Of a DNA stretch of 64,000 bases, positions 1-9,746 are shown one piece after another; position 1 is the stretch's first letter, and every line of letters begins with the position of its first letter. The position numbers were made by a program, and so were the translations under genes. The notes beneath the pieces were generated by a model, which saw only the letters and a list, made by a program, of their open reading frames with translations, was not told the origin of the DNA and ran no database searches. This DNA is from Lachnospiraceae bacterium (GTDB taxonomy: Bacteria > Bacillota > Clostridia > Oscillospirales > CAG-272), in assembly GCA_024404495.1 (NCBI GenBank), contig JAKSPT010000010.1, forward strand, positions 1 through 64,000, written 5' to 3'.

Positions 1-113
1 ATTTCTTCATATGTGATTATTTTCATCCGAAACGCCTCAACAAATTCTGATTTGTCTGCACATTCGGGGAGAATCAAATACCGCACCCGCCCGCGCCGGG
101 GAATCCGTTTTCA

Positions 114-3100
114 TTACAAATCGAACAGCGTGATCTGGTTGGTTTCGCTCAATCCCCGGAGCGCGCCGTTTTTGCGCAGGACCTCGATGACAGACTTGGA
201 GATCTTCGCGTTTTCGCGCAGATCCTCGATCGAATGCACCTTGCCGGAATCGCGCGCCTCCTCGATCTGTTTTGCCGCCGTATCGCCGACGCCGCCGAGC
301 GAATTGAACGGGCAGCGGATGCCGCCGTCCTCGGGAACGAAGGCGAACGAAGAAGATTTGAAATAGTCAACCGGCAGAAACTCAATCTTCCGCGCCATAC
401 ACTCGTTTGCGAGCATCAGCGTCGGAATCAGGCTCTGTTCCTTTGCCGTCGCGTCCTTGTTGCCGCGGATCTCCTGTATCTTCCCTCTGACCGCCTGTCT
501 GCCCCCGCCGACGATCTCGGCGTCAAAGCCGCCGGGTGCCGCCGTCAGATACGCGGCGTAAAACTCGACCGGTTTGTGGATCTTATACCATCCGAGACGG
601 ATCGCCGACATAACGTAAGCCGCCGCGTGCGCCTTCGGGAACATATATTTGATCTTTTTGCAGGAGCCGATGTACCAGTCGGGGACGTTATGCTCCTTCA
701 TTTCGGCTTCCCATTCCGGGGTAAGTCCCTTTCCTTTACGGACCGCCTCCATGATCTTGAAGGAGTGCGCGTTATCGACGCCGTAGCGGATCAGGTCGTT
801 CATGATGTTGTCGCGGCACCCGATCACGTGGGAAATATCGCAGATTCCCTCGTTGATGAGGTCCTGCGCGTTGCCCGTCCAGACGTCGGTGCCGTGGGAA
901 AGACCGGAGATCTGGAGCAGGTCGGCAAAGGTCTTCGGCTTCGCTTCCTCGACCATCTTCATGACGAAGTTGGTGCCGAACTCGGGCAGCGCGATCGTGC
1001 CGAGGTTGGCGTCGATATCCTCGGGCGTGACGCCGAGGGGCGCGGGGGAGGCAAAGAGATCGTAGACCTCGCGGGCGTTCATCGGGACGTCCATGACCGA
1101 GGTGTTCGTGTAGCGTTCGAGCCACTTGTATTTGGTCGGAATATCGTGTCCGAGCTCGTCGAGCTTGAGCAGCGTGTCGTGCAGATATTCAAAGGTGAAA
1201 TGCGTGGTGACGATATCCGAGTTCGGGTCGTCCGCCGGGTGCTGAACGGGGCAGAAATCGTAGATCTCGTATTCCTTCGGAACGACGACGATGCCGCCCG
1301 GATGCTGTCCGGTCGTACGCTTGACCTCGACGCAGTGCCGGACGAGGCGGTTGATCTCCGCCTTATTGACCGAGATCCCCTTGTCCTCCAGATAGCGGAC
1401 GACGTAGCCGTAGGTCGTTTTGTCCGCCAGACCGCTGATCGTTCCGGCGCGGAAGACGTTTTCGGCGCCGAACAGTTCTTCGGTGTATTTATGGACCTTG
1501 CCCTGCACTTCTCCCGAGAAGTTCAGGTCAATATCGGGCGATTTATCGCCGTAGAAGCCGAGGAAGGTCTCGAACGGGATGTTGTGACCGTCCTGCTTCA
1601 TCTTCGTGCCGCACTTGGGACAGTTTTTATCGGGCAGGTCGAAGCCCGAGCCGACCGAACCGTCGGTGATGAATTCGGAATACTTGCATTCCGGGCAGTA
1701 GTAATGCGGCGGGAGGGGATTGACCTCCGAAATGCCCGCGCAGGAGGCGACGAACGACGAACCGACCGAGCCTCGGGAGCCGACGAGGTAGCCCTGACTC
1801 TCGGAATACCACACCAGCTTCTGTGCGATCATATAAAGCACGGCGAAGCCGTGGTCGATGATCGAGGTGAGCTCCTTGTCAAGCCGCTTCCCGACAATCT
1901 CGGGCAGCGGCTTGCCGTACTGATTTTCGGCGTGCTCGTAGCAGATGCGGTGCAGGTCCTCCTCCGCGCCCTCCATTTTCGGCGTGAAGGTGCCCTTCGG
2001 GAAAGGACGGATGTCCTTCTCGACCATATCGGCGATCTTATTCGTATTGGTGACGACGACCTCGTAGGCTTTTTCCTCGCCGAGATAGGCGAATTCTTCA
2101 AGCATTTCGTCGGTCGTGCGGTAATAAATGCCGACGTCCTTATCGAAATCGGAGAATTTCATTCCGGCGAGCAGGATCTTGCGGTAGATTTCGTCGGTCT
2201 TGTTCATAAAGTGCGCGTCGCAGGTAGCGCAGACCGGAACGCCCGCCTCGTCGGCGAGGGCGACCAGCTTCCGGTTGAGCTCGCGGAGACCTTCGTCGTC
2301 GGCGACCGAGCCCTTCTCGATCAGATAGCGGTTATTGCAGATCGGCTGGATCTCGACGTAATCGTAGTATTTGATCATCTCGATCATCTCGTTCTTCGGC
2401 TTGCCGGCAAGGAGCGCTTCAAAAAGCTGCCCCTCCGAGCAGGCGGAGCCGAGGATGATGCCCTCGCGGTGCTCGTCGAGAACGGTTTTCGGGATGCGGG
2501 GATGGCGCTTATAGTATTTCAGATAGCTGTACGAAACGAGCTTATACAGGTTTTTCAGCCCTACCTTGTTCTTGACGAGCAGGATCAGGTGATAGGTCTT
2601 CAGCTTCAGCGGGTCAACCTTATCCGACATTTCGGTGTTCATCAGCCCGATGTTCATAATGCCGATCTTCTTCATCTTTTCGGTCATGGCAAAGAAGATC
2701 GCGGCGAGCATCGCGGCGTCGTCCGAGGCGCGGTGATGGTTGAAATCGCCGAGGGAGAAATAATCCGCGACCGCGTCGAGCGTGTGCTTTTTCAGCTCGG
2801 GATTCAGAAAGCGGGAGAGCGCGACCGTGTCGAGATAGGTGTTTTCAAAGGTCATCCCGTTTTCGTCGCAGACGCGGCGGATGAAGCCGCAGTCAAAGTT
2901 CGCGTTGTGCGCGACCAGAATGCGGTCTCCGGCAAAGGCGAGGAACGCCGCTGCCGCGTCCTTTTCACAGGGAGCGCCTGCGACCATTTCGTCGGTGATG
3001 CCGGTCAGCTCGGTGATGTTTTCCGGGATATGCTCGCCCGGATCGACGAAGGTATTGAAGACCTCAAGCACCTCTCCGCCCTTCACGCGGACGGCGCCGA

Positions 3101-4478
3101 TCTCGGTGATGTGGTTGTTCAGCGCCGAAAGGCCGGTGGTCTCGATATCGAAAACGATGAATTCGTCGTCCCATTCGGCTTCCTTCGTGCCGTAAACGGC
3201 GCGCGCCGTATCGTCGGCAAAATAGCCCTCGAGACCCCAGATCACCTTCTGATCCAGCTTCTCGGCGGCAAGCATCGCCTTCATATAGCCCTGCACGTTG
3301 CCGTGGTCGGTGATCGCGACGGCGGGATGTCCCCACGCGTTCGCCTGCTTGACGGCGTCGTCCGGCTCGATCAGCGCGTCCATCGTCGACATTTTGGTGT
3401 GCAGATGCAGCTCCACGCGCTTGACCGGCGCGTCGTCTCTTCTGCCGAGCCGCTTGATCTTCATCACGGCGGAGGGGGAGAGGACGAGCTCGTTATCGAA
3501 GGTATCGAACTTGACGCTGCCGTAGATCGCGCAGGTCATACCGTCCTTCAGACCGGAAACGAGCGGCGCAAGCTCTTCCACCTCGCCGATCGTCTTGACC
3601 GAGATCGAGGCGTCGTCGTCGGTGACCGAAAAGCCCAGAATGGTCTTGTCGCCCTTGCGGTTGGCTTTTGCCTCGATGCCGAAAACCTCACCGAGAACGC
3701 AGACGCCGCGGCGCTGGGAGGTCAGATTGCGGAGGGGGACCGGGTTGATCGGGAATTCCTTGCCCCAGATCAGGGACGCCCCGTCCACGTCGAACATCAT
3801 ATTGCCGATCTTATAGGAGGTATCGGAAAGCGCCTCTGCCTCGGTATCGCCGCCGCCCGAGATCGCGAAGACGCGGGTAAGCTGCGGTCCTTCCTCCTCT
3901 TTCGTCTCTTCCGGAGGAACGAAAGCGGGCGTCTGCGCGCGGATGGCGGCAAGCGCGGCGTTGTTTTCCCGTTCCAGTGCGTCATAATCGAAGGTATAGC
4001 CCTCCTGCTGACGGACGACCGATTTCACCGCGATGCCGAATTCCCTGCGGATGATCTCCGAAAGGATCTTCGGCGTCTCGGCGCTGTACAGAAGCTCGAT
4101 GCCGCCGTTGGTCGAGCTGATCTCGACCGTGACGGTGCCGCCCTGCAGGCGGGCGGTATAATCGTTGAAAAAGCCGCGCGAGACCGCGCCCGTGCGCTGC
4201 AGCTCGACGATCGCCTCGGGCAGATAGCTTTCGTCAAACAGGGTCGCGGGATAGTGCGGCAGGATGCGCATCGAGGCGAGCTGATACGCGTTCCGGATGT
4301 CTTCCTCGATCGCGTAAAGGTCTCTTTTCTTCACGAGGTGCGGCCAGTACGCCTCCACCTCGATCATTCTGCGTTCCTTATCGACCCGCGTCACGATCTC
4401 GGAGGCTTCGTTCAGGATCGCAGCCTTCGACTGCTTGTCCGGCGTATATTTATGGACTATTTCAAGCAATGTCTTCAC
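114..4478 (-). CDS. polC: DNA polymerase III alpha subunit, PolC type
   Basis: Replicative DNA polymerase of low-GC Gram-positive bacteria, with built-in 3'-5' proofreading. The 1454 residues match the usual PolC length (about 1440). Visible in order: an N-terminal OB-fold region, a PHP domain beginning at VELHLHTKMS (about residue 355), a DnaQ-type exonuclease inserted in the PHP domain (FDIETTG, about 445), a CxxC zinc site (CPECKYSEF...CPKCG, about 930-960), and the polymerase active-site motif PDIDLNF (about 983). The start is GTG at 4478, nine bases after AAAGGAAAG. It is the last gene of the pyrH-to-polC cluster, 26 bp after ispG. Family assignment is very secure. Confidence 0.98.
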   Translation of the reverse strand: MKTLLEIVHKYTPDKQSKAAILNEASEIVTRVDKERRMIEVEAYWPHLVKKRDLYAIEEDIRNAYQLASMRILPHYPATLFDESYLPEAIVELQRTGAVSRGFFNDYTARLQGGTVTVEISSTNGGIELLYSAETPKILSEIIRREFGIAVKSVVRQQEGYTFDYDALERENNAALAAIRAQTPAFVPPEETKEEEGPQLTRVFAISGGGDTEAEALSDTSYKIGNMMFDVDGASLIWGKEFPINPVPLRNLTSQRRGVCVLGEVFGIEAKANRKGDKTILGFSVTDDDASISVKTIGEVEELAPLVSGLKDGMTCAIYGSVKFDTFDNELVLSPSAVMKIKRLGRRDDAPVKRVELHLHTKMSTMDALIEPDDAVKQANAWGHPAVAITDHGNVQGYMKAMLAAEKLDQKVIWGLEGYFADDTARAVYGTKEAEWDDEFIVFDIETTGLSALNNHITEIGAVRVKGGEVLEVFNTFVDPGEHIPENITELTGITDEMVAGAPCEKDAAAAFLAFAGDRILVAHNANFDCGFIRRVCDENGMTFENTYLDTVALSRFLNPELKKHTLDAVADYFSLGDFNHHRASDDAAMLAAIFFAMTEKMKKIGIMNIGLMNTEMSDKVDPLKLKTYHLILLVKNKVGLKNLYKLVSYSYLKYYKRHPRIPKTVLDEHREGIILGSACSEGQLFEALLAGKPKNEMIEMIKYYDYVEIQPICNNRYLIEKGSVADDEGLRELNRKLVALADEAGVPVCATCDAHFMNKTDEIYRKILLAGMKFSDFDKDVGIYYRTTDEMLEEFAYLGEEKAYEVVVTNTNKIADMVEKDIRPFPKGTFTPKMEGAEEDLHRICYEHAENQYGKPLPEIVGKRLDKELTSIIDHGFAVLYMIAQKLVWYSESQGYLVGSRGSVGSSFVASCAGISEVNPLPPHYYCPECKYSEFITDGSVGSGFDLPDKNCPKCGTKMKQDGHNIPFETFLGFYGDKSPDIDLNFSGEVQGKVHKYTEELFGAENVFRAGTISGLADKTTYGYVVRYLEDKGISVNKAEINRLVRHCVEVKRTTGQHPGGIVVVPKEYEIYDFCPVQHPADDPNSDIVTTHFTFEYLHDTLLKLDELGHDIPTKYKWLERYTNTSVMDVPMNAREVYDLFASPAPLGVTPEDIDANLGTIALPEFGTNFVMKMVEEAKPKTFADLLQISGLSHGTDVWTGNAQDLINEGICDISHVIGCRDNIMNDLIRYGVDNAHSFKIMEAVRKGKGLTPEWEAEMKEHNVPDWYIGSCKKIKYMFPKAHAAAYVMSAIRLGWYKIHKPVEFYAAYLTAAPGGFDAEIVGGGRQAVRGKIQEIRGNKDATAKEQSLIPTLMLANECMARKIEFLPVDYFKSSSFAFVPEDGGIRCPFNSLGGVGDTAAKQIEEARDSGKVHSIEDLRENAKISKSVIEVLRKNGALRGLSETNQITLFDL

Positions 4479-4504
4479 TGCGCTGGTCTTTCCTTTCTGT
4501 ACAA

Positions 4505-5581
4505 TCAGAAGTTTCTGATCTCCTCGATCAGCGTATCAATGATTTCTCCTTCGGGGATCTTGCGCACGGCTTCGCCGCGGCGGATGAGGAGCGCTTCGTG
4601 CAGTCCTCCCGCGACGCCGACGTCGGCGTGCTTCGCCTCGCCGGGACCGTTGACGACGCAGCCCATCACGGCGACCGTCATCTTCTTTCCGGCAAGACCT
4701 TCCTTCATGATCCGGTCCTCCAACGCGGAGGCGAGCGAAACGAGGTCGATCTTCGTTCTGCCGCAGGTGGGGCAGGAAACGAGGTTCAGCTTCCACGTTT
4801 CGTCCATGCCGAGGGCGCGGAGGAGCGCGTGTCCCTCCCTGACCTCAAGGACGGGGGGCGCGGTCAGCGAAACGCGGATCGTATCGCCGATGCCGTCGAG
4901 GAGGAGCGAGCCGATCCCGGCGGCGGATTTCATCGTGCCGAGCTTGGCGGTGCCCGCCTCGGTCACCCCGATATGGAGCGGATAGCCGCATCTTGCGGCA
5001 AGCAGGCGGACGGCGGAAACCATCGTTCCGACGTCGGAGGACTTGATCGCGGCGACGATATCGGTAAAATCGAATTTTTCGAGCATTCCGATCTGTCTCA
5101 TCGCGCTCTGACAGAGCGCCTCGGGCGTGGGACCGTACTTTTCGAGCAGTTCCTTTTCGAGCGAACCGCCGTTGACGCCGACGCGGATCGGAATGCCGTG
5201 AGCACGGCAGGCGCGGACCACTTCCCTGACCTTGTCCTCCCCGCCGATGTTGCCGGGGTTGATGCGGATCTTATCGGCACCGGCGTTCGCCGCTTCGACC
5301 GCCATTTTATAATCAAAATGGATATCCGCGACGAGCGGCACCTTCACGCCCGATTCCTTCAGCCTTGCGAGGGTTTTCACCGCCCCCATATCGGGAACGG
5401 TGAGGCGGACGATGTCGCACCCCGCCTCCTCAAGCCCGGCGATCTGCGCCGAAAGCGCCTCGAAATCGTCGGGGCGGCAGTTGGTCATCGACTGCACGAG
5501 GATCGGCGCGCCGCCGCCGAGAACGCGGTCACCGACGCGGACCTGCTTCGATATTCTTCTGTTCTCCATTATTATGATCAT
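4505..5581 (-). CDS. ispG: 4-hydroxy-3-methylbut-2-enyl diphosphate synthase (flavodoxin)
   Basis: [4Fe-4S] enzyme of the MEP isoprenoid pathway that converts MEcPP to HMBPP. The protein has 358 residues. The N-terminal TIM-barrel motif GGGAPILVQSMTN is clear, and the three cluster ligands are seen as C270 and C273 (SCPTCGRT) and C308 (GCVVNGPGE), with the conserved E315. Two ATGs compete: 5581 directly abuts a 9-bp hairpin, and 5569 gives the usual N-terminus (MENRR). The only good Shine-Dalgarno (AGAAAGGAA, about 5604-5612) is separated from both by that hairpin. It lies between rseP and polC in the cluster, so two MEP-pathway genes (dxr, ispG) are co-transcribed. Confidence 0.96.
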   Translation of the reverse strand: MIIIMENRRISKQVRVGDRVLGGGAPILVQSMTNCRPDDFEALSAQIAGLEEAGCDIVRLTVPDMGAVKTLARLKESGVKVPLVADIHFDYKMAVEAANAGADKIRINPGNIGGEDKVREVVRACRAHGIPIRVGVNGGSLEKELLEKYGPTPEALCQSAMRQIGMLEKFDFTDIVAAIKSSDVGTMVSAVRLLAARCGYPLHIGVTEAGTAKLGTMKSAAGIGSLLLDGIGDTIRVSLTAPPVLEVREGHALLRALGMDETWKLNLVSCPTCGRTKIDLVSLASALEDRIMKEGLAGKKMTVAVMGCVVNGPGEAKHADVGVAGGLHEALLIRRGEAVRKIPEGEIIDTLIEEIRNF

Positions 5582-5708
5582 AGCTTTCGCGAAGCGAAAG
5601 CTTCCTTTCTTCCGGAATTGGGGCCGGTTTCGCTTTGCGAAATCGCTGCCCCTCCGGCAGCGAAAGCCACAAAACGGGAAGATTGAAAGATTTATCTTTC
5701 AATCTTTT
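5582..5708 (-). repeat. Hairpin-rich rseP-ispG spacer with TTTCGC/GCGAAA palindromes
   Basis: The 127-bp spacer holds, on the transcribed strand, a perfect 12-bp stem just after the rseP stop (about 5682-5707, AGATTGAAAGAT and its complement), then TTTCGC-type palindromes near 5631 and 5582-5602. The last (9-bp stem, GAA loop) sits exactly between the ribosome-binding site and the ATG of ispG. A related CTTTCGCGAAAG palindrome is found in the same position before cdsA. There is no T-tract, so these do not look like terminators. Confidence 0.55.
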
Positions 5709-6731
5709 CTACCCCCGGAACAGCCCGAGGACGTCCTTACAGGTGATCACGACCATCAGTACCATCAGCACCGCAAGACCGGCGAAGTGGATATAGCCCT
5801 CCACCTCGGGATTCAGCGGCTTGCCGCGGATCAGCTCGATCAGCAGGAAGAAGATCCTGCCCCCGTCGAGCGCGGGCAGCGGGAGCAGATTGACGACGCC
5901 GAGATTGATCGCGATGACGGCACTGAGATAGACGAAATTCAGAAAGCCCGCCTTCGCGGTCTCCGCCATCGCCTGCGTGACGCCGACCGGACCCGAGACC
6001 TGATTCATCCCGACCCTGCCGGTCACAAGATCGAAAAGCGACTCCCATATCATTCTAACGGTCAGGATTGAACGGTACCACGTGTGGGAAAGAACGGTAC
6101 CGACATTCTTTTCGACCGCGCGGACGACGAAATCGGGCGCGCCGTAGACCATCCCGTCGATCTCTTCCTTGGAGAAATCGACCCTGACGGTCACCTTTTC
6201 CCCGCCGCGCACGACCGTGACGTCGACCGGGGCAGCTCCCTGCCGCATGATCGCGTAGCTCAGTTCATCCGCGGTCCGCGTCGGCTGCGTGCCGATCTTC
6301 GCGATCCGGTCGCCGACACGGAGCCCGGCGCTTTCGCTGACCGCTCCGTCGTCGAATTTCAGGATCACGGTCGAGCCGAGTGCCTTCGTCGAGCAGACGA
6401 CGACGGCGATGAGGATCACGCCGATGACAAGATTCATGAAGGCGCCCGCCGCGGTGATGATGATGCGCTGCCAGACCGGCTTTTTGTTCAGCGCGTTTTC
6501 ATCCTCCGACTCCTCGTCCTCGCCCGCCATCGAAACGAAGCCGCCGAAGGGGAGGAGACGGAGCGAATAACGGATCCCCGTCTTTGCCGAAACGTGCGTG
6601 AGCAGCTTCGGTCCCATTCCGATCGCAAATTCGTAAACGGTGACGCCGAAAAGGCGCGCGGTCGTATAATGACCGAGCTCGTGGATGAAGATCAGAAAGC
6701 CGAAAATCAGGATTGCAAGAACGTAGTACAT
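5709..6731 (-). CDS. rseP: Site-2 protease RseP (intramembrane zinc metalloprotease)
   Basis: Membrane-embedded M50 protease that cleaves transmembrane segments of anti-sigma factors and signal-peptide remnants. The start at 6731 (MYYVLAILIFGFLIF) is chosen because a good Shine-Dalgarno (GAGAGG) precedes it; upstream in-frame codons give a non-membrane extension. The zinc site HELGH is at residues 17-21 in the first membrane helix, a PDZ domain occupies roughly 115-200, and the third zinc-ligand motif (LPLPALDGGR) is near residue 285. The 340 residues are normal for Gram-positive RseP/RasP. It lies 19 bp after dxr, as in most Firmicutes. Confidence 0.95.
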   Translation of the reverse strand: MYYVLAILIFGFLIFIHELGHYTTARLFGVTVYEFAIGMGPKLLTHVSAKTGIRYSLRLLPFGGFVSMAGEDEESEDENALNKKPVWQRIIITAAGAFMNLVIGVILIAVVVCSTKALGSTVILKFDDGAVSESAGLRVGDRIAKIGTQPTRTADELSYAIMRQGAAPVDVTVVRGGEKVTVRVDFSKEEIDGMVYGAPDFVVRAVEKNVGTVLSHTWYRSILTVRMIWESLFDLVTGRVGMNQVSGPVGVTQAMAETAKAGFLNFVYLSAVIAINLGVVNLLPLPALDGGRIFFLLIELIRGKPLNPEVEGYIHFAGLAVLMVLMVVITCKDVLGLFRG

Positions 6732-6750
6732 TGGGGTTCCTCTCTTTGAT

Positions 6751-7923
6751 TCAGCCGGCGAGACGGCGGGTCTCTTCGCGCGCGGCGCGATCCGCCTCCT
6801 CCACGTCGGCAAGGGTCAGTTCTTTCTTTTCCGCGCTCCTCTGCCGCGCGGCGGCGTTCCGCGTCACCTCGGTGACGAGTTCGGGGATCGAAAGGAATCC
6901 GATCTTCCCCGCAAGGAAGAGGGAGACGGCGACCTCGTCGGCGGCGTTCATCGCCGCGGGAACGGTCCCGCCCGCCTTCACCGCCTCAAAGGCAAGGGGA
7001 AGCAGCGGAAAAGCTTCGGCGTCGGGCACGGCAAAGGTCAGAGCGCCGAGGCGCGTGAAATCGATCGGATCGAGCTGACCGGCGACGCGGTCGGGACAGG
7101 TCAGCGCGTACTGGACGCAGAGACGCATATCGGGCAGCGCCATCTGCGCGATGACCGCGCTGTCATTGTATTCGACCATCGAATGGATAATGCTTTCCCT
7201 GTGGATCACGACGTCGATCTTTTCGGGGCTGACGCCGAAGAGGCGAACCGCCTCGATCACCTCGAAGCCCTTGTTCATCAAGGTCGAGGAGTCGATCGTG
7301 ATCCGCTTTCCCATGCTCCACGTCGGGTGCGCAAGCGCGTTTTCGGCGGTGACGCGGGAAAGCTCTTCTTTCGTTTTTCCGTAAAAGGGCCCGCCCGACG
7401 CCGTGATGATCAGACGCCGCACGTCCTCTTTCCGGCTGCCGCGCAGACATTGAAAGATCGCGCAGTGCTCGCTGTCGACCGGAAGGATCTTCACGCCCTT
7501 TTCCGCGGCAAGCGCCATGACCCGTTCGCCGAAGGCGACCATTGTCTCCTTGTTGGCGAGCGCGACGTCCTTTCCCGCGCGGATGGCGGCGACCGTGGGA
7601 CGGAGCCCCGCAAAGCCGGTGACCGCGTTCAGAACGGTATCGGCGTCGGTAAGGGAGGCAAGCTCCTCCGCCGCGCTTTCACCGGAAAGGATCACGGTAT
7701 CGGTATCGGCGATGCGGACCTTCAGATCGGCGGCGGCATTTTTGTCCGCGACGGCACAGTACGCGGGGCGAAAGCGGCGGATCTGTTCCTCGAGCCGCTT
7801 CACGCTCTTTCCGGCGGCAATGCCGGTCACCTCGTACCCCTGAAACGCGCAGACGTCGAGCGCCTGTTCCCCGACCGATCCGGTCGAGCCGAGAACCGCG
7901 ACTTTTTTCTTCGGCAGATTCAT
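6751..7923 (-). CDS. dxr: 1-deoxy-D-xylulose 5-phosphate reductoisomerase
   Basis: NADPH-dependent committed step of the MEP isoprenoid pathway (DXP to MEP). The protein has 390 residues, the usual length. Motifs: GSTGSVGEQ (NADPH-binding Rossmann loop) at the N-terminus, LANKETMVAFG, the substrate/metal site PVDSEHCAIFQ, and ITASGGPF. The start at 7923 follows AAAGGA at a normal distance and yields MNLPKKKVAVLG; the in-frame extension upstream has no family similarity. It sits between cdsA and rseP. Confidence 0.97.
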   Translation of the reverse strand: MNLPKKKVAVLGSTGSVGEQALDVCAFQGYEVTGIAAGKSVKRLEEQIRRFRPAYCAVADKNAAADLKVRIADTDTVILSGESAAEELASLTDADTVLNAVTGFAGLRPTVAAIRAGKDVALANKETMVAFGERVMALAAEKGVKILPVDSEHCAIFQCLRGSRKEDVRRLIITASGGPFYGKTKEELSRVTAENALAHPTWSMGKRITIDSSTLMNKGFEVIEAVRLFGVSPEKIDVVIHRESIIHSMVEYNDSAVIAQMALPDMRLCVQYALTCPDRVAGQLDPIDFTRLGALTFAVPDAEAFPLLPLAFEAVKAGGTVPAAMNAADEVAVSLFLAGKIGFLSIPELVTEVTRNAAARQRSAEKKELTLADVEEADRAAREETRRLAG

Positions 7924-8012
7924 AACGAAAATCCTTTCGGAACGTAATATGCCGGAAAACCGGCAACGGGGCTGCACGCTTTCAGCGCTCAGCCCCGATC
8001 ATACTCTTTTTC

Positions 8013-8849
8013 TCAGCGGATGACGATCAGCGTCTCGCTCAGCGTCAGCAGGAAATAGAGGAACGGCGTCGTGACGAGGACCGAATCGAAGCGGTCAAGG
8101 ATCCCGCCGTGACCGGGAAAAAGCGTCCCGTAGTCCTTGATGCCGTATTCCCTTTTGATGACCGACATAATGAGGTCACCGACCTGCGAAAGCGCCGCCG
8201 TAACGAACGCCGCCAACGCGACGACGAACAGGTCCGCCTCGGCATCCGACAGCTTTGCGATCAGCCAGACGTAAAGCACGGCGATCACCGTGCCGGCGAT
8301 CAGACCGCCGACCGAGCCCTCGATCGTCTTCTTCGGCGAGACCTCGGGGATCAGCTTATGCTTTCCGAACAGAACGCCGGTGAAATACGCGAAAACGTCG
8401 CTCATCCACGGGATGAGGAGGGAGAGGAGGAAAACGAACTTTCCGTTCTCCATATCGCGCAGCAGGATCAGCACGGAAAAGCCGAACGAGATGTAAAGGG
8501 TCATTCCCGCCGTCATCAGGGCGTTCTGCATCGTGAAGCCGCCCTTGGAAAAGACGCAGGAGATCATATTCCACGTGGTCAGACAGACCCCGAGGATGAA
8601 AAAGGTGCGAAGGGGATCGATCCCGTTCGCTTCCAGCAGGCGGAGCACCGCCGGGAAGCCGACGCCGACGAGGAACGCCGGGATCGCCGCGTAAATCTTC
8701 CTGAGCATTCCGGTACAGCGCAGCATCTCGAAGATCCCGATCGCCGTCATCGCGCAGATGAGGAGCGGCCAGGCAAAGGTATCCGAGAAGATCAGAAACG
8801 GGATCAGCACCGCGACCATCACGAGCGCGGTCAGAACGCGTACTTTCAT
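8013..8849 (-). CDS. cdsA: Phosphatidate cytidylyltransferase (CDP-diglyceride synthase)
   Basis: Integral membrane enzyme making CDP-diacylglycerol from phosphatidate and CTP for phospholipid synthesis. The 278 residues contain about eight hydrophobic segments and the family signature near the C-terminus (SVIKREYGIKDYG...PGHGGILDRFDS). The ATG at 8849 is the only reasonable start, yet the best Shine-Dalgarno (AAAGGAG) lies 33 bases upstream with a CTTTCGCGAAAG palindrome in between and no alternative in-frame ATG, GTG or TTG. It lies between uppS and dxr. Confidence 0.96.
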   Translation of the reverse strand: MKVRVLTALVMVAVLIPFLIFSDTFAWPLLICAMTAIGIFEMLRCTGMLRKIYAAIPAFLVGVGFPAVLRLLEANGIDPLRTFFILGVCLTTWNMISCVFSKGGFTMQNALMTAGMTLYISFGFSVLILLRDMENGKFVFLLSLLIPWMSDVFAYFTGVLFGKHKLIPEVSPKKTIEGSVGGLIAGTVIAVLYVWLIAKLSDAEADLFVVALAAFVTAALSQVGDLIMSVIKREYGIKDYGTLFPGHGGILDRFDSVLVTTPFLYFLLTLSETLIVIR

Positions 8850-8919
8850 AATACAAACTACGGCTTCCGCTTTCGCGAAAGTCTCCTTTCGTGCTTCGGC
8901 GCCGGGAACGGTGCCTTTT

Positions 8920-9612
8920 TCAGACCCCGCCGAAGCGGCGATTGCGGCGGTAAAATTCCTCCACCGCCTTGTCCACGTCTTCCTTCCCGAAATCGGGCCA
9001 GAGCGTGTCGGTGAAATACAGCTCGGCGTACGCCGACTGCCACGTCAGAAAATTGGAGATCCGCTGCTCCGCGCCGGTACGGACGATCATATCGGGCATC
9101 GGTTCGCCTGCGGTATCGAGCTTCGCTTCGATATCCGCCTCGGTGATCTCCGTCTTTCCCTCGGCGATCAGCTTGTTCACGGCGCGCTTTATCTCGTCCC
9201 TGCCGCCGTAATTGATCGCGATGTTCAGCGTGTTCTTTCTGCCCGCGGTGATCCTTTCGAGCTCCTCCATCCGGTCGGTCATCGACTTCGGGAAGGGGGT
9301 ACGGTCCCCGATGAAGCGGATCACGAGATCCTTTTCCAGAAAGCGGGCGAACGCCTCCTCGATGTACTGGGAGAACAGACGGAAGATCGCGTCCACCTCA
9401 CGCTTGGGACGCTTCCAGTTCTCGGTGGAGAAGGCGTAGACGGTCACGATCGGAATCCCGATATCCACGCAGTATTCGGAAACGGTCTTGAAGACCTCGG
9501 CGCCCGCCTTATGCCCCGCTTCCCGGGGAAGACCGCGCTTCGTCGCCCATCTGCCGTTTCCGTCCATAATAAAGGCGATATGTCTGAGCGTTTTTTCGCT
9601 TTTTTCTGCCAT
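8920..9612 (-). CDS. uppS: Isoprenyl transferase (undecaprenyl diphosphate synthase)
   Basis: Cis-prenyltransferase that builds the C55 lipid carrier for peptidoglycan and wall polymers from the products of the MEP pathway encoded by its neighbours. The hallmark FIMDGNGRWA motif is at the N-terminus; FSTENWKRP and the C-terminal RTGAEQRISNFLTWQSAY region, which binds the IPP substrate, are intact. The start at 9612 is preferred because AAAGGA precedes it by seven bases; a second ATG 18 bp upstream lacks that spacing. The 230 residues are typical. Confidence 0.97.
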   Translation of the reverse strand: MAEKSEKTLRHIAFIMDGNGRWATKRGLPREAGHKAGAEVFKTVSEYCVDIGIPIVTVYAFSTENWKRPKREVDAIFRLFSQYIEEAFARFLEKDLVIRFIGDRTPFPKSMTDRMEELERITAGRKNTLNIAINYGGRDEIKRAVNKLIAEGKTEITEADIEAKLDTAGEPMPDMIVRTGAEQRISNFLTWQSAYAELYFTDTLWPDFGKEDVDKAVEEFYRRNRRFGGV

Positions 9613-9746
9613 GCCGGATTCCTTTCGCACGGGAGAGGACCCGGAGACTGCCCTCCGGATCCGTTCCCTTTCCTGACGGATTCATCACTTCGGAAATCCG
9701 ATCCCGCACGGAACCGGATCCCGCCCGAAAACTAAAATCCCGGGAA

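Noticed and set aside
41..58. Sixteen-base word CAAATTCTGATTTGTC at the left edge that recurs near 24785-24800
   Set aside because: A single 16-base match in 64 kb can occur by chance; no flanking similarity or structure.
1..113. Feature in the left edge before the polC stop
   Set aside because: No terminator, promoter or gene could be supported in this short stretch.
234..4985. 1583-codon open frame on the plus strand across polC and ispG
   Set aside because: Antisense shadow of two certain genes, caused by high GC at third positions; the translation is low-complexity (D, R, V, E-rich) without family motifs or a ribosome-binding site.
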